Below are positions 16,259-24,931 of a stretch of 51,332 nt of DNA, piece after piece. Under the pieces are notes generated by a model that had not been told where the DNA came from, did not search any database, and saw only the letters and a list, made by a program, of their open reading frames with translations. A program made the translations under genes and the position numbers. The DNA is from CAYPHY01 sp964410625. Its GTDB lineage: Bacteria; Chloroflexota; Anaerolineae; Promineifilales; Promineifilaceae. The stretch covers positions 1 through 51,332 of the forward strand of contig CAYPHY010000037.1 of the NCBI GenBank assembly GCA_964410625.1, read 5' to 3'. The number at the start of each line of letters is the position of its first letter. The first letter of the stretch is position 1.

Positions 16259-17014
16259 GTGAAAACAGGAAAACGAATTAAAGCAGTCATCTTCGACCTG
16301 GATGACACCTTGATAGATTGGTCAGGCCAGACGCGCCGCTATTCAGACGTGATCCGGCCGCATCTTAACAACATGTATAGCTATCTGACTGATGGCGGAC
16401 ACACACTACCCGATCCAGACGCCTTTGCCGTCTGTTATCAGGAGACAGTAGAGGCACAGTGGAAGCAAGCACGCCAAACATGGTCGGGTATCAGCTTTGC
16501 AGACGCCCTTTACACTTGTCTGACGACCCTGGGAATCAACCCGGCTAAGGTTGATATTGAGGCACTAATGCGTGCTTATGATGTACGGCCGATAGCCGGT
16601 GTGGAGCTATTCCCCGACACCATCCCCGTCTTGGAAAAGCTGAAACAACAGGATTACAAGTTGGGACTGGTAACTAATTCGATGATGCCGATGTGGATGC
16701 GCGAAGCGGAACTGGTCAACTACGAGCTGATCCCCTATCTTGATGTCCGCCTCAGTTCTGGCGACATCGGTTACATGAAGCCCCATCCAGAAATTTACCA
16801 CCATGTCGCGAAATTGTTGCAAATTCAAGCCGAGGAGGCGGTATTTGTCGGCGATCGGCCGATGAACGATATCGCCGGAGCCAACGAAGCCGGTATGGTC
16901 AGTGTGCTAATCACGCCACCCCATCTGACCTTTGAGTTGAATGGCGTCCAGCCCGATTATATAATAAAGCGACTGAGCGAATTGTTACCCATTCTGGATG
17001 AGTTGGAAGCGTGA
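16259..17014 (+). CDS. HAD-family hydrolase
   Basis: A 251-residue haloacid-dehalogenase-type phosphatase. Motif I is VIFDLDDTLID (10-20), with nucleophile Asp13 and general acid Asp15; motif II is LGLVTNSM (the Ser/Thr of strand 2); motif III/IV is MKPHPEIY with Lys and GDRPMNDIAGANEAGM with the Mg-binding aspartates. The cap domain lies between motifs I and II (type C1). Likely a small-molecule phosphatase; substrate not inferable. It starts at GTG 16259, with AAGG about 10 nt before it. Downstream is the SEC-C gene on the same strand, 72 bp away. Confidence 0.87.
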   Translation: MKTGKRIKAVIFDLDDTLIDWSGQTRRYSDVIRPHLNNMYSYLTDGGHTLPDPDAFAVCYQETVEAQWKQARQTWSGISFADALYTCLTTLGINPAKVDIEALMRAYDVRPIAGVELFPDTIPVLEKLKQQDYKLGLVTNSMMPMWMREAELVNYELIPYLDVRLSSGDIGYMKPHPEIYHHVAKLLQIQAEEAVFVGDRPMNDIAGANEAGMVSVLITPPHLTFELNGVQPDYIIKRLSELLPILDELEA

Positions 17015-17086
17015 CCCCTGAACGGCGCAACCGCGCAGGGAGGCAACCGGGTAACTCTATGTTCGCTCAGGAAAAGAAGGTAAAGA

Positions 17087-17977
17087 ATGAATAAGCCAGG
17101 AAGAAATGATCCCTGCTACTGCGGTAGCGGGAAAAAGTATAAGCAATGTCATATGGCCGCCGATTTGGCCGAGGAGCGAGAACAACGCGCTCGCGTGGAC
17201 GCAGCGCGGTTCCTCCGCCTGGATGTAATTGATTTCGCCCGTGATGACCGCTTTGCTGAAGATGTGAAAGCGGCCTTACCCCGCTTCTGGAACGATCTCT
17301 ACACGGCCGACAACGGCGACGAGATGAGCGATGATGAGGAAGTGCGCTTTTACGACTGGTTCGCCTTTGATTATCTGTTGTCCCACGACGAGGAGAACAA
17401 TGGGAAGCGGGTCATTGACGTTTACCAGGCGGAACACGGGGAAGCTTTGAACCCCCAGCAAGCGGCGTTGCTGGCGGAGTGGGCTAATGCTGGCCCATTA
17501 AGCGCATACGAACTGACCGGCTACCAGCAACAAGAGCTACACTTAAAAGAGATTGTCACGGATGCGGAATATAAGGTCTTTGAGCCGGCCGGTCACGGTG
17601 ACGCGCCGATTGGTTCATTGATCCTCGGCCGTATCGTGCCTGTGGACGATCATCTGGAGTTTAGCTCAATGCCCGCCTACATCGCCCCGAAGGAGATCGC
17701 TGACTTACGGGAGCAAGTGACGGCCGCGCAAACAGAAGATGGCGGAACCAACCAGGACTTTGCCGATTTCATGCGCCGCCACAACACACTGTTGGTCCAC
17801 CACGCTCTGGAGCAGGCACAAAAGGCCGGTCGGCCGCCCGTCGCTCGTCTTGACCCCCATCGTCAGGATAAAGCCATTCGCCAGCGCACGCGCCATGAAC
17901 GCATCCGCGTCAAAGGGCCAAACAATCGCGGCGAAACGATGCCCCATACCGTTCAGACACGGCGGAAGGCAATTTGA
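17087..17977 (+). CDS. SEC-C zinc-motif protein
   Basis: A 296-residue protein. The N-terminus is a SEC-C motif: GRNDPCYCGSGKKYKQCH (5-22), with Cys10, Cys12, Cys21 and His22 as zinc ligands, like the C-terminal tail of SecA. The rest is acidic and shares no fold I can name; YDWFAFDYLLSHDEENNGKR is a recognisable block of SEC-C/UPF0225-type proteins with the motif at the other end. Function unknown, possibly nucleic-acid or ribosome-associated (inference). GAAGG precedes the ATG. It ends at the start of an AGTAATCGGT array separating it from aroA. Confidence 0.78.
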   Translation: MNKPGRNDPCYCGSGKKYKQCHMAADLAEEREQRARVDAARFLRLDVIDFARDDRFAEDVKAALPRFWNDLYTADNGDEMSDDEEVRFYDWFAFDYLLSHDEENNGKRVIDVYQAEHGEALNPQQAALLAEWANAGPLSAYELTGYQQQELHLKEIVTDAEYKVFEPAGHGDAPIGSLILGRIVPVDDHLEFSSMPAYIAPKEIADLREQVTAAQTEDGGTNQDFADFMRRHNTLLVHHALEQAQKAGRPPVARLDPHRQDKAIRQRTRHERIRVKGPNNRGETMPHTVQTRRKAI

Positions 17978-18064
17978 TAGTAATCGGTATTCGGTGAGCA
18001 GTAATCGGTCACACGTGATAACCGAACCGCTTACTGCTTACCGATTACCGCTTACCCATTACCT
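17978..18064. repeat. inverted array of AGTAATCGGT units
   Basis: Left: TAGTAATCGGTATTCGGTGA, GCAGTAATCGGTCAC; right: ACCGAACCGCTTACTGCTTA, CCGATTACCGCTTACCC. The halves are complementary. It fills the spacer between the SEC-C gene and aroA; a similar but not identical array follows aroA (19396-19480). Confidence 0.8.
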
Positions 18065-18066
18065 CA

Positions 18067-19395
18067 ATGTACCTCCAAGTTCAAACCCAACACACTCCCC
18101 TCAACGGAACCATTCGCGTCCCCGGCGACAAGTCCATCAGCCACCGGGCAGTGATGCTGGCGGCGCTGGCGACCGGGACCAGCACCATCCGTAACTGGCT
18201 ACCGGCTGGCGATACTCTGGCAACGCTCGGTGTAATCCAGGCGTTGGGTGTGCCGGTGGAGATTGACAAGCACTCACCCCAATTTTGGGATTTGCAGATA
18301 GAGGGGCAGGGACTTCATGGGCTACGGCCGCCAACCGCCCCCCTCGACTGTCGCAACGCCGGGACGGGGATCCGCCTGCTGGCCGGAATTATGGCCGGGC
18401 AATCGTTTCCCAGCGTGCTGGACGGCAGCGAGCAGTTGCGGAAGCGGCCGATGCGCCGCATCACCGAGCCACTGCAAGCGATGGGAGCAGCTATACAATC
18501 GAGTAACGGCCGCGCCCCTTTGCACATCCAACCCGCTTCCTTGCATGGCGTTGAGCATCGGCTGAAAGTCGCCAGTGCCCAGGTAAAGAGCGCGATGTTA
18601 TTAGCCGGGCTTTATGCGACCGGCGAAACACGCATTTACCAACCCGGTCCAGCGCGAGACCACACCGAACGCATGTTGGCCGCAGTAGGCGTAGATATTA
18701 ATACCGAGGATGGTTGGGTGACGCTTAAGGAAGCTCCAGCGGGTGGATGGCAGTTGTCCCCGCTCGATCTGACTGTGCCGGGTGATTTTTCTTCGGCCGC
18801 CTTCCCGCTGATCGCCGCCGCCATCGTCCCCCACTCCAGCATCACCATTGCCGATGTAGGCATGAATGAGACGCGCACTGGCTTATTAGACATACTTCGC
18901 AGCATGGGCGTACAGGTGTCGGTGAACAATGCCCAGATCACCGGCGGAGAGCCAATTGCCGATCTAACGGTCGCTTTTGATGAGCTTCACAGCACAACGG
19001 TCAGCGGTGAAATGGTCGTCCGGGCGATTGACGAATTTCCGATCTGGTCAGTAGCCGCTACACAGGCGGCCGGAGCCAGCACCGTGTGTGACGCCGCCGA
19101 ATTGCGGGTCAAAGAAGTCGATCGGATCAGCGTCCTCGCCGGTGAATTGCGTCGCCTGGGGGTGGAATTGGAAGAAGCGGCCGATGGCTTCACCGTCCAC
19201 GGCCCCGTCCGCTTGCAAGGTGCGGAGGTGGACAGCCACGATGATCATCGCCTGGGCATGGCGCTGGCGGTGGCCGGGCTGGTTGCCAGGGGGCAAACAT
19301 TAGTTAAAGCTGCCAACTGTGTCGCCGACAGCTTCCCCGGCTTTGTCGAAACCATGCAACAACTTGGCGCGGCGATGGAATGGTTAGAACAGTAA
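18067..19395 (+). CDS. aroA: 3-phosphoshikimate 1-carboxyvinyltransferase (EPSP synthase)
   Basis: A 442-residue enzyme of the shikimate pathway that joins phosphoenolpyruvate to shikimate-3-phosphate. It shows the N-terminal signature LNGTIRVPGDKSISHRAVML, the PEP-binding region LDCRNAGTGIRLLAGIMAG, a substrate loop GSEQLRKRPMRR, and the C-terminal RVKEVDRISVLAGELRRLGV and DSHDDHRLGMALAVAG. Length is normal for the family. Cytoplasmic. No other shikimate gene is next to it. The ATG at 18067 has no Shine-Dalgarno; its upstream region is entirely repeat array. rsmI follows 86 bp downstream on the same strand, again after an array. Confidence 0.96.
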   Translation: MYLQVQTQHTPLNGTIRVPGDKSISHRAVMLAALATGTSTIRNWLPAGDTLATLGVIQALGVPVEIDKHSPQFWDLQIEGQGLHGLRPPTAPLDCRNAGTGIRLLAGIMAGQSFPSVLDGSEQLRKRPMRRITEPLQAMGAAIQSSNGRAPLHIQPASLHGVEHRLKVASAQVKSAMLLAGLYATGETRIYQPGPARDHTERMLAAVGVDINTEDGWVTLKEAPAGGWQLSPLDLTVPGDFSSAAFPLIAAAIVPHSSITIADVGMNETRTGLLDILRSMGVQVSVNNAQITGGEPIADLTVAFDELHSTTVSGEMVVRAIDEFPIWSVAATQAAGASTVCDAAELRVKEVDRISVLAGELRRLGVELEEAADGFTVHGPVRLQGAEVDSHDDHRLGMALAVAGLVARGQTLVKAANCVADSFPGFVETMQQLGAAMEWLEQ

Positions 19396-19480
19396 TCGGT
19401 TCACAGTAATCAGTGATCGGTTTTTCACGAATGCTTCCGATCACGGCTTACCGTTTACCGCTTACCGCGTACCTGTAACC
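19396..19480. repeat. inverted array of AGTAATCGGT units, second copy
   Basis: CAGTAATCGGTTCACAGTAA and TCAGTGATCGGT on the left; CCGATCACGGCTTACCGTTT and ACCGCTTACCGCGTACC on the right. Same theme as 17978-18064, so aroA is bracketed by two related arrays. Confidence 0.78.
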
Positions 19481-19481
19481 A

Positions 19482-20153
19482 ATGCTCTACCTCATCGCCA
19501 CCCCCATCGGCAATCTCTCCGACATCACCCTGCGGGCGTTGGAGACGTTGCGCCAGGTGGACGTGGTCGCCAGCGAAGATACGCGCAAGACCGGTCTGTT
19601 GTTGAAGCATTTCGACATTAAAAAGCCCCAACTATCCTTCCACGAGCATAACGAAGCCCAGGCCGGACAGCGGATTATCGCCTTGCTACAAGAGGGGAAG
19701 TCGGTGGCCGTGGTCTCTAACGCCGGTACGCCGGGGGTGGCTGACCCTGGTTTTACCCTCGTGCGGCAGGCGGTTGAGTTGGATTTGCCGGTGACGATGA
19801 TTCCGGGGCCGTCGGCCGTCATCATGGCGCTCGTTCTTTCCAGCCTGCCCTCCCATTCCTTCACCTTTCGCGGCTTTCCCCCCCGTAAGTCGGGCAAGCG
19901 ACAACGCTTTTTAGCAGTAGATCGCGACTCCCCCCATACCTTGATCTTCTACGAAAGCCCCCACCGGCTAAAGGCACTATTGGCCGATGCGCTGGCGGTT
20001 TATGGTGACCGTCCGGCGGCATTGGCGAATGAATTGACAAAACTATTTGAGAATGTACAGCGCGGCCGTCTCTCTGAGCTAATCACCTTGCTTGAAAACG
20101 AGGAGCCACGCGGAGAGTATGTGGTTGTGATTGCCGGATCGCCCGAATCGTAG
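19482..20153 (+). CDS. rsmI: 16S rRNA (cytidine-1402-2'-O)-methyltransferase
   Basis: A 223-residue tetrapyrrole-methylase-fold enzyme that 2'-O-methylates C1402 in the 16S rRNA decoding centre using SAM. Signature blocks: LYLIATPIGNLSDITLRALE (2-21), VVASEDTRKTGLLLKHF, SFHEHNE, SNAGTPGVADPG, and GPSAVIMALVLSSLP. It lacks the C-terminal extension of E. coli RsmI (286 residues), ending after ANELTKLFENVQRG and a short tail. The start is ATG 19482 directly after the array. It converges with rlmH, and a shared hairpin (20149-20213) lies between them. Confidence 0.94.
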   Translation: MLYLIATPIGNLSDITLRALETLRQVDVVASEDTRKTGLLLKHFDIKKPQLSFHEHNEAQAGQRIIALLQEGKSVAVVSNAGTPGVADPGFTLVRQAVELDLPVTMIPGPSAVIMALVLSSLPSHSFTFRGFPPRKSGKRQRFLAVDRDSPHTLIFYESPHRLKALLADALAVYGDRPAALANELTKLFENVQRGRLSELITLLENEEPRGEYVVVIAGSPES

Positions 20154-20213
20154 CGACAATCCTCCGGATTGTCCTGCTTGCTGCCTCGACAATCCAGAGG
20201 ATTGTCGCTACGG
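20149..20213. repeat. CGTAGCGACAATCC inverted repeat between convergent genes
   Basis: The outer arms CGTAGCGACAATCC and GGATTGTCGCTACG are perfect complements. Inner hairpins CAATCC-TC-CGGATTGTC and GACAATCC-AGA-GGATTGTC also form. It contains the rsmI stop codon and ends 6 bp before the rlmH stop codon, so it may act as a bidirectional terminator, though there is no T run. Related to 7255-7301. Confidence 0.8.
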
Positions 20214-20218
20214 GCTAC

Positions 20219-20695
20219 CTACTTATGATATGGCTCATTATTAAGAATAGTGAAGGCGCGGTATAGTTGCTCCAAAAGTACGACCCGCGCTAACTCGTGG
20301 GGGAAGGTTAGGGGAGAAAGGGAAAGCGCATCATCAGCGGCCGTCTCCACCTCCGCCGCAAAGCCCAACGGCCCCCCAATCAGCAACGCCAGTCGGCCAT
20401 ACAGCTCAATCTGCGTTTGTAAAAACCTTGCCAGACCAGGGCTATCCATCGTTTTGCCCTCGGCCGAAAGGAGGATGGTACGATGGGCTTCGGCTGTTGC
20501 CTTCAGCAGTTGCTCCCCCTCCCGTTGCAGGGCAATAGAATCAGGGTAACGGCCGACCGCATCCTTTACTTCCACCAACTTGAAATTTGTGTAATTGCTG
20601 AGTCGCTTCGTATATTCAGCCTGTGCTGCTTGCCAATGCTTCTCGCGGATTTTGCCAACGGCCGCTATCGTGATCGAGCCAATACGATTAGGCAT
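20219..20695 (-). CDS. rlmH: 23S rRNA (pseudouridine-1915-N3)-methyltransferase
   Basis: A 158-residue SPOUT-type methyltransferase that methylates pseudouridine 1915 in helix 69 of 23S rRNA on the assembled ribosome. Visible: ITIAAVGKIREKHW (8-21), LLSAEGKTMDSPGLARFL, the knotted SAM-binding LLIGGPLGF, and LSLSPLTFPHELARVVLLEQLYRAFTI at the C-terminus. Length matches the family (about 155). It starts 7 bp after the stop codon of the TPR gene, so the two are one operon. Converges with rsmI, another ribosomal RNA methyltransferase. Confidence 0.95.
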   Translation of the reverse strand: MPNRIGSITIAAVGKIREKHWQAAQAEYTKRLSNYTNFKLVEVKDAVGRYPDSIALQREGEQLLKATAEAHRTILLSAEGKTMDSPGLARFLQTQIELYGRLALLIGGPLGFAAEVETAADDALSLSPLTFPHELARVVLLEQLYRAFTILNNEPYHK

Positions 20696-20702
20696 GAGCA
20701 GC

Positions 20703-21191
20703 TTAGTTGAGACGGCCGATGAGCAAATATTTTGCCCACGTCGCCGGAAGATAAAGGGGAGCGATTTCTACAGCTTTGTTATAGCAATCGAGCGCTTTGA
20801 ACGGTTGGTCTAGCAGTTCATAGACACGACCTAGATTGACGTGGGGGAACTGTGGTGACTCATAACGCCTGGCCTTCATCGCCTTTTCCAGCCAGGGGAT
20901 CGCTTCTTCATAGCGGCCGCTTTCAATCAGATACGCTCCAATATCGTTGTATGGGTTGCCAAAGTCAGGATCAAGCGCAATCGCCTTCTTGCATTCGTCA
21001 ATCGCCTCCTCATGCCGGTCGAGCAGGCTATAGGTCCAGCCGAGAAAGGTATGGGCCTCGGCCGTGGGGAAAGTGGCGATGGAGCGTTTGTAGAGGACAA
21101 TCGCATCACCCATCTCACCCCGCACCTGATGTTGGTAAGCCCGTTCTAGGAGAATGTGCGCCTTTTCCCTGGCAATTTCCTGTTCGTCCAT
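20703..21191 (-). CDS. TPR-repeat protein
   Basis: A 162-residue protein made of about four tetratricopeptide repeats; WTYSLLDRHEEAIDECKKAI, IGAYLIESGRYEEAIPWLEK and GRVYELLDQPFKALDCYNKA are clear repeat units, each with the usual Gly/Ala/Ala small-residue positions and ALDP-type turn. There is no signal peptide. TPRs mediate protein-protein contacts; the partner is unknown. The ATG at 21191 (MDEQEI) is preferred to the TTG at 21209. It is the upstream gene of an operon with rlmH, 7 bp apart. Confidence 0.88.
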   Translation of the reverse strand: MDEQEIAREKAHILLERAYQHQVRGEMGDAIVLYKRSIATFPTAEAHTFLGWTYSLLDRHEEAIDECKKAIALDPDFGNPYNDIGAYLIESGRYEEAIPWLEKAMKARRYESPQFPHVNLGRVYELLDQPFKALDCYNKAVEIAPLYLPATWAKYLLIGRLN

Positions 21192-21546
21192 AATCACAGC
21201 AATCAGCAAGACAGAAGCTTATCTTGTCATGGATAAGCTATGGATAAGTATACCTGATTTGACGGCGGCCGTCTGGCAAAATAGAGTATTGATCAGGGCA
21301 ATCGTATCCTCTCTAGGAGGAGCGTTGAAACGCTCTGCTAGCACAGTAAACCAGTTGAGGGTGACCGCTCATCGCCATTATGAGCTCGTTTAGTGCGTTT
21401 TGAACGCAGCTTTCTGTATCAGACACCGAATCAGACACCGATCTTAATCCGTTGGCCTTGTCAAACGCAAGGCGTAGAAACACAGAGACTCAACTCATTT
21501 TCTCTGCGCCTCTGTTTCTCTCCGACTCTGCGTTAAAGATGAAGCT
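21192..21546. other. intergenic region with small hairpins
   Basis: 355 bp between the TPR gene and manA, both on the minus strand. It holds GAGCGTT-GA-AACGCTC (21320-21335), a 12-bp tandem ATCAGACACCGA x2 (21418-21441), and a loosely inverted stretch (AGGCGTAGAAACACAGAGAC and CTCTGCGCCTCTGTTTCTCT, about 21469-21520). No convincing ORF. Confidence 0.55.
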
Positions 21547-22530
21547 TTACTGAACGTAAGTACGAAGCAGCGTTGCCGAGGTGTGTGCCTGGACGGTAAA
21601 ACGGCCGAGCGCAGCCGGGAGCAAGGCAAAGGCGATGGCTTCCAACGGAACGCCATTGATTTCAGCCGTGCCTTCAGTTGTGCCCCAAATTTCTAAGGTT
21701 TGACCATCGCATTCGCCTAAAAATGTCGCGCCAGCATCCATTAACACTCGCTCGATTGTAAAGTATTCATTTTGGCACAATAGCTCACGGCGAATACCAG
21801 CCGACGCTTCGATGGGCTGCGGGGGAGCTAAGGTGGGTTCTTGCTGGTCGAAGTTGATTACGTCTATCGCCTGATCCACATGCAACGGCCGCGGCCGACC
21901 GTCAGCCCCAACCCGGTTCCAGTCGTAGACCCGATAGGTCGTGTTGGAGTTTTGCTGGATTTCAGCAATCAGCAAGCCCCCCATAATCGCATGGAGCGAG
22001 CCAGCGGGGACACAAATATGGTCGCCGGTTTGTACGGGGATGTGGTGGAGGAAGGGTTCGAGCCGGCCGTCGCTGATCGCCTGGCGAAACGCCTCAGGGG
22101 TTGTCCCGGCCGTCACACCCAAAATGACTTCCGCCCCTGGCTCCGCGTCGAGAACGACCCACATCTCTGTCTTGCCCAGTTCATTCCCTTCATGTGCCAG
22201 CGCGTACTCGTCGTTGGGATGTACCTGAACAGAGAGCGGCCGACTGGCGTCAAGCAGTTTGATCAGCAACGGAAACTTTCCTCGCTCCTGCGCCCAGGCA
22301 CAGCGGCGGCCAATCAGCTCCAGGCCAAGTTGCTTATGAAGATCAGTCAATGGCATTCCGGCGAAGCGGCCGTTGTTGACAATACTCGTGCCATCTTCAT
22401 GGGCGGCGATCTCCCAGCTTTCGGCAATCACACCATCAGGAGGTAGTTTGCGGCCGAGGTGTTCCAGGTTACGGCCGCCCCAAATGTAATCTTTGAGAAC
22501 GGGCGTGAAGGTCAGAGGATATAGTTCCAT
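21547..22530 (-). CDS. manA: mannose-6-phosphate isomerase, class I
   Basis: A 327-residue cupin-type zinc isomerase that interconverts mannose-6-phosphate and fructose-6-phosphate, feeding GDP-mannose or mannose catabolism. Zinc-ligand motifs: VQVHPNDEYA (Gln/His), GKTEMWVVL (Glu) and PAGSLHAI (His). Other blocks: LKDYIWGGRNL (13-23) and EIQQNSNTTYRVYDWNR. Its length matches the short Bacillus-type form, without the C-terminal extension of the E. coli enzyme. Cytoplasmic. It starts at ATG 22530; no clear Shine-Dalgarno. Stands alone between a spacer with hairpins and the ANTAR gene. Confidence 0.93.
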   Translation of the reverse strand: MELYPLTFTPVLKDYIWGGRNLEHLGRKLPPDGVIAESWEIAAHEDGTSIVNNGRFAGMPLTDLHKQLGLELIGRRCAWAQERGKFPLLIKLLDASRPLSVQVHPNDEYALAHEGNELGKTEMWVVLDAEPGAEVILGVTAGTTPEAFRQAISDGRLEPFLHHIPVQTGDHICVPAGSLHAIMGGLLIAEIQQNSNTTYRVYDWNRVGADGRPRPLHVDQAIDVINFDQQEPTLAPPQPIEASAGIRRELLCQNEYFTIERVLMDAGATFLGECDGQTLEIWGTTEGTAEINGVPLEAIAFALLPAALGRFTVQAHTSATLLRTYVQ

Positions 22531-22650
22531 AACATTAGATTGGCGCGTTCAATACGCTAAGAAGGTTACGCAGATAATGCTGTTTACGATTACAAAACTG
22601 CAAAGGTCTTGTTAATCCTGTCTATTACCGATAGTGTCTAATATTTTGAA

Positions 22651-23208
22651 TTAGAGGGCTTGGCGCAGAATAGCTTCGGCCGCATCCGCAATCGTTTGCC
22701 GCTGGCGGCGTGCATCCTCTTGAATCCGGCGGTAAGCCTCCTCTTCGCTCATCCCATTTTGCATCAGTTTACCCTTTGCGCGGTCGAGCAACTTGCGGGT
22801 GGCGAGATCATGCTCCAGGCGTGTTGCTCGTTCGGCCAAACGCTGCGTTTCCTCAAAGCGTTTACGAGCGATGGTGATCGCGGCGCGTAGTTCTTCAGGC
22901 TTAATCGGCTTGACCAGATAGCCTTGGATAGGTAGATCGGCCGCTTTTTCCACAAGGTCTTGCTCACTATAGGCGGTCAACAGCAGAATAGGCAGAGGGT
23001 GTAGGCGTGCCAGTGTGCGGGCTGCCTGAAGGCCATCCGTATAAGGCATTTTGATGTCGAGGATCGCTAGATCGGGATCGTGTTGCTCCGCCAGCCGCAA
23101 AGCCTCGCGGCCGTTGGTGGCGGCAATCACCTGGTGTCCCATCTCTTGAAGCATGGACTTTAATCCCAGGCGAATGATAGATTCATCGTCGGCAACCAGA
23201 ATGAGCAT
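22651..23208 (-). CDS. ANTAR-domain response regulator (PdtaR/AmiR-NasT type)
   Basis: A 185-residue two-domain regulator. The receiver (1-120) has VADDES with paired acidic residues, phosphoacceptor Asp in LAILDIKMP, Thr in LLTAY and Lys in YLVKPIKPEE. A coiled-coil linker leads to the ANTAR RNA-binding domain (about 130-185): LLDRAKGKLMQNGMSEEEAYRRI. ANTAR proteins bind paired hexaloop hairpins in nascent RNA and prevent transcription termination. The ATG 23208 is chosen, 4 nt after the stop codon of the upstream kinase gene. The two form a cognate PdtaS/PdtaR-like pair. A candidate RNA target is the amt leader at 28572-28651. Confidence 0.93.
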   Translation of the reverse strand: MLILVADDESIIRLGLKSMLQEMGHQVIAATNGREALRLAEQHDPDLAILDIKMPYTDGLQAARTLARLHPLPILLLTAYSEQDLVEKAADLPIQGYLVKPIKPEELRAAITIARKRFEETQRLAERATRLEHDLATRKLLDRAKGKLMQNGMSEEEAYRRIQEDARRQRQTIADAAEAILRQAL

Positions 23209-23212
23209 AAGG

Positions 23213-24391
23213 TCAATCAACCTGTTCGGCAGAGCGCGGGATGCGAATCGAGATTTCAGTCCCCGATTCTAGCCGGATAAAGCGCAGGCTGCCACCCAAA
23301 TCCTCTTCAATCAATGTCTGGGCAATCTCTAACCCCAGGCTGCGGCGGTAATCCTGCGGAAGCCCGATGCCATCATCACGCACCAGCACGATCAACGACT
23401 CTGGAGAACGGCCGAGGGAGATGTCAATACGGCCGCTACTCCGGCCGGTAAAGGCATGTTCGATGCTGTTTTGGATCAGCTCGTTGACGACAACTGCCAA
23501 TGCCGTCGCGACGCGACTATTTAGCTCCAGGTTTTCACCACGTACAGCAATCGCGATCTCCTGACGCGGCCGTGTCAACTGTTCGCTGGTCGTTTGCGCG
23601 ATGCGCTGCAAAACATCCTTGACATCCACCAATTGAAAACCCTTTTCCGACAACATATCGTGGACGGCGGCAATGCTGCGAATGCGGTGGATATTCGTTT
23701 CCAACACACGCCGCGCATTCAGCTGGCTGGCATCTGGCAACTGCAACTGCATCAGCATTGCCACTGTTTGCAGATTGTTCTTGATCCGGTGGTGCATTTC
23801 GCGGATGACGGCCGCGTTGGTTGCTAGTTGGGCATCTTTCAGCGTGCGTAGCTCGTCGAGTTGCCGCTTTTGCTGGTCATAGAGCTGGGCTTTGGCTAAC
23901 GCGCCAGCAGCAAGATCGCCGATTAATAGTAAGACATCAATTTCACCTTGCGTATAGTGATGTGGCTCGGCCGTTTGAACGTTCAACGCGCCAATCGGCC
24001 GTCCATCCAACACCAGCGGAATCGCCAGCAGCGAGCGGAACTGCCGTTCGTCCGTATGGTCAACCCATTTGAACAGCGGGTCATGTTGGGCGTCGGCGGC
24101 AAAAACGGGTTCATTACGCAGGACGGCGACGCCGGTCATCCCTTCACCGACAGAGAGTGTGGCGCGGCCGAGGGCGCGTTTTGCCAGCCCTGTGCTGGCT
24201 CGCAGGCGTAGCGCTGTGGCATCGGGATCAAGCAAGTAGATAGTACAAGATTGGACATGCATCACCTCCGTCGTCTTACGGGCGATCAGGTCGAGTGTGG
24301 TATCCAAATCCCAGGCGGCGCTCAAAGCGCGGGCAATCTCGCGTAGGGCAATAAACGCCTGGGGGCGGGTAGGGGTGTTGTCCACTGTCAT
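23213..24391 (-). CDS. GAF sensor histidine kinase, HisKA_2 type (PdtaS-like)
   Basis: A 392-residue soluble kinase. The GAF domain spans about 15-175 (ALSAAWDLDTTLDLIARKTT, VGEGMTGVAVLRNEPVFAAD, SLLAIPLVLDGRPIGALNVQ). The HisKA_2 dimerisation/phosphoacceptor region is VIREMHHRIKNNLQTVAMLM with the phosphoacceptor His at 200 or 201. HATPase_c has VVNELIQNSIEHAF (N box) and RDDGIGLP (G1). This histidine context is the one that pairs with ANTAR regulators. There are no membrane helices, so it senses a cytoplasmic ligand through GAF. It is co-transcribed with the ANTAR gene (4-bp spacing). Confidence 0.94.
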   Translation of the reverse strand: MTVDNTPTRPQAFIALREIARALSAAWDLDTTLDLIARKTTEVMHVQSCTIYLLDPDATALRLRASTGLAKRALGRATLSVGEGMTGVAVLRNEPVFAADAQHDPLFKWVDHTDERQFRSLLAIPLVLDGRPIGALNVQTAEPHHYTQGEIDVLLLIGDLAAGALAKAQLYDQQKRQLDELRTLKDAQLATNAAVIREMHHRIKNNLQTVAMLMQLQLPDASQLNARRVLETNIHRIRSIAAVHDMLSEKGFQLVDVKDVLQRIAQTTSEQLTRPRQEIAIAVRGENLELNSRVATALAVVVNELIQNSIEHAFTGRSSGRIDISLGRSPESLIVLVRDDGIGLPQDYRRSLGLEIAQTLIEEDLGGSLRFIRLESGTEISIRIPRSAEQVD

Positions 24392-24453
24392 ACTACTTGA
24401 TTCAGGATGATAGCACGGCCGTTATGTTCTGTCGTCCTGAAAGCATGTTATAA

Positions 24454-24864
24454 TTGGGGGCGGAGTTTAAGAGGTTAAACATTGCGGCCGAGCGTCAATT
24501 CTTTGTCAAGGCAAAAGGCAAAGATTACGCTCTTGATTTTGCCATCCGCTGTATGAGTGGCAAGCTAGATGTTGAAACAGATGGCGATCTGTGGCACGCG
24601 AACCCAGAGAAATCGGATGGAGACAATATACGCGACAACGCACTGAAAACGGCCGGTTGGTCCGTCATCCGCTTTACCACACGCCAGATACAAGAGCAGA
24701 TGACTGAATATAGTTTGCCAACGATTCTTGATACAATTAACCAACTAGGCGGTTTGAAAGAGAACGAATTCTTATCTCGCAAATTTGACTCTGAGCGATT
24801 GGATCTCTCGCGACAGTTGAGCTTGTTTGATAGACCCGATTATTTAGACACAGATGAACAATAA
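24454..24864 (+). CDS. DUF559-type (Vsr/PD-D/ExK-like) endonuclease domain protein, N-terminally short
   Basis: Up to 136 residues from TTG 24454. RLNIAAERQFFVKAKGKDYA, LDFAIRCMSGKLDVETDGDLWH and GWSVIRFTTRQIQE fit the DUF559 nuclease-like core, in which the Asp of DFAI and the Glu-x-Asp-Gly motif (VETDG) coordinate metal. Normal family members begin 15-20 residues earlier with a helix (SPxEExLW type); here an in-frame TAA sits immediately before the TTG, so the N-terminal helix is missing. There is no Shine-Dalgarno, although TATAAT overlaps the site (24449-24454), so expression could be leaderless, or this is a decaying gene. It overlaps the possible longer start of the following gene. Confidence 0.6.
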   Translation: MGAEFKRLNIAAERQFFVKAKGKDYALDFAIRCMSGKLDVETDGDLWHANPEKSDGDNIRDNALKTAGWSVIRFTTRQIQEQMTEYSLPTILDTINQLGGLKENEFLSRKFDSERLDLSRQLSLFDRPDYLDTDEQ

Positions 24865-24931
24865 CATTTACATCGGCAATGTCATTCGTAATGGCCTTGT
24901 CTTTAACTTGAAGAGATGGGGAGAAAACCTG

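Noticed and set aside
21154..21393. Plus-strand ORF across the TPR gene start
   Set aside because: Mostly antisense to the TPR gene, no ribosome binding site and no recognisable domain.
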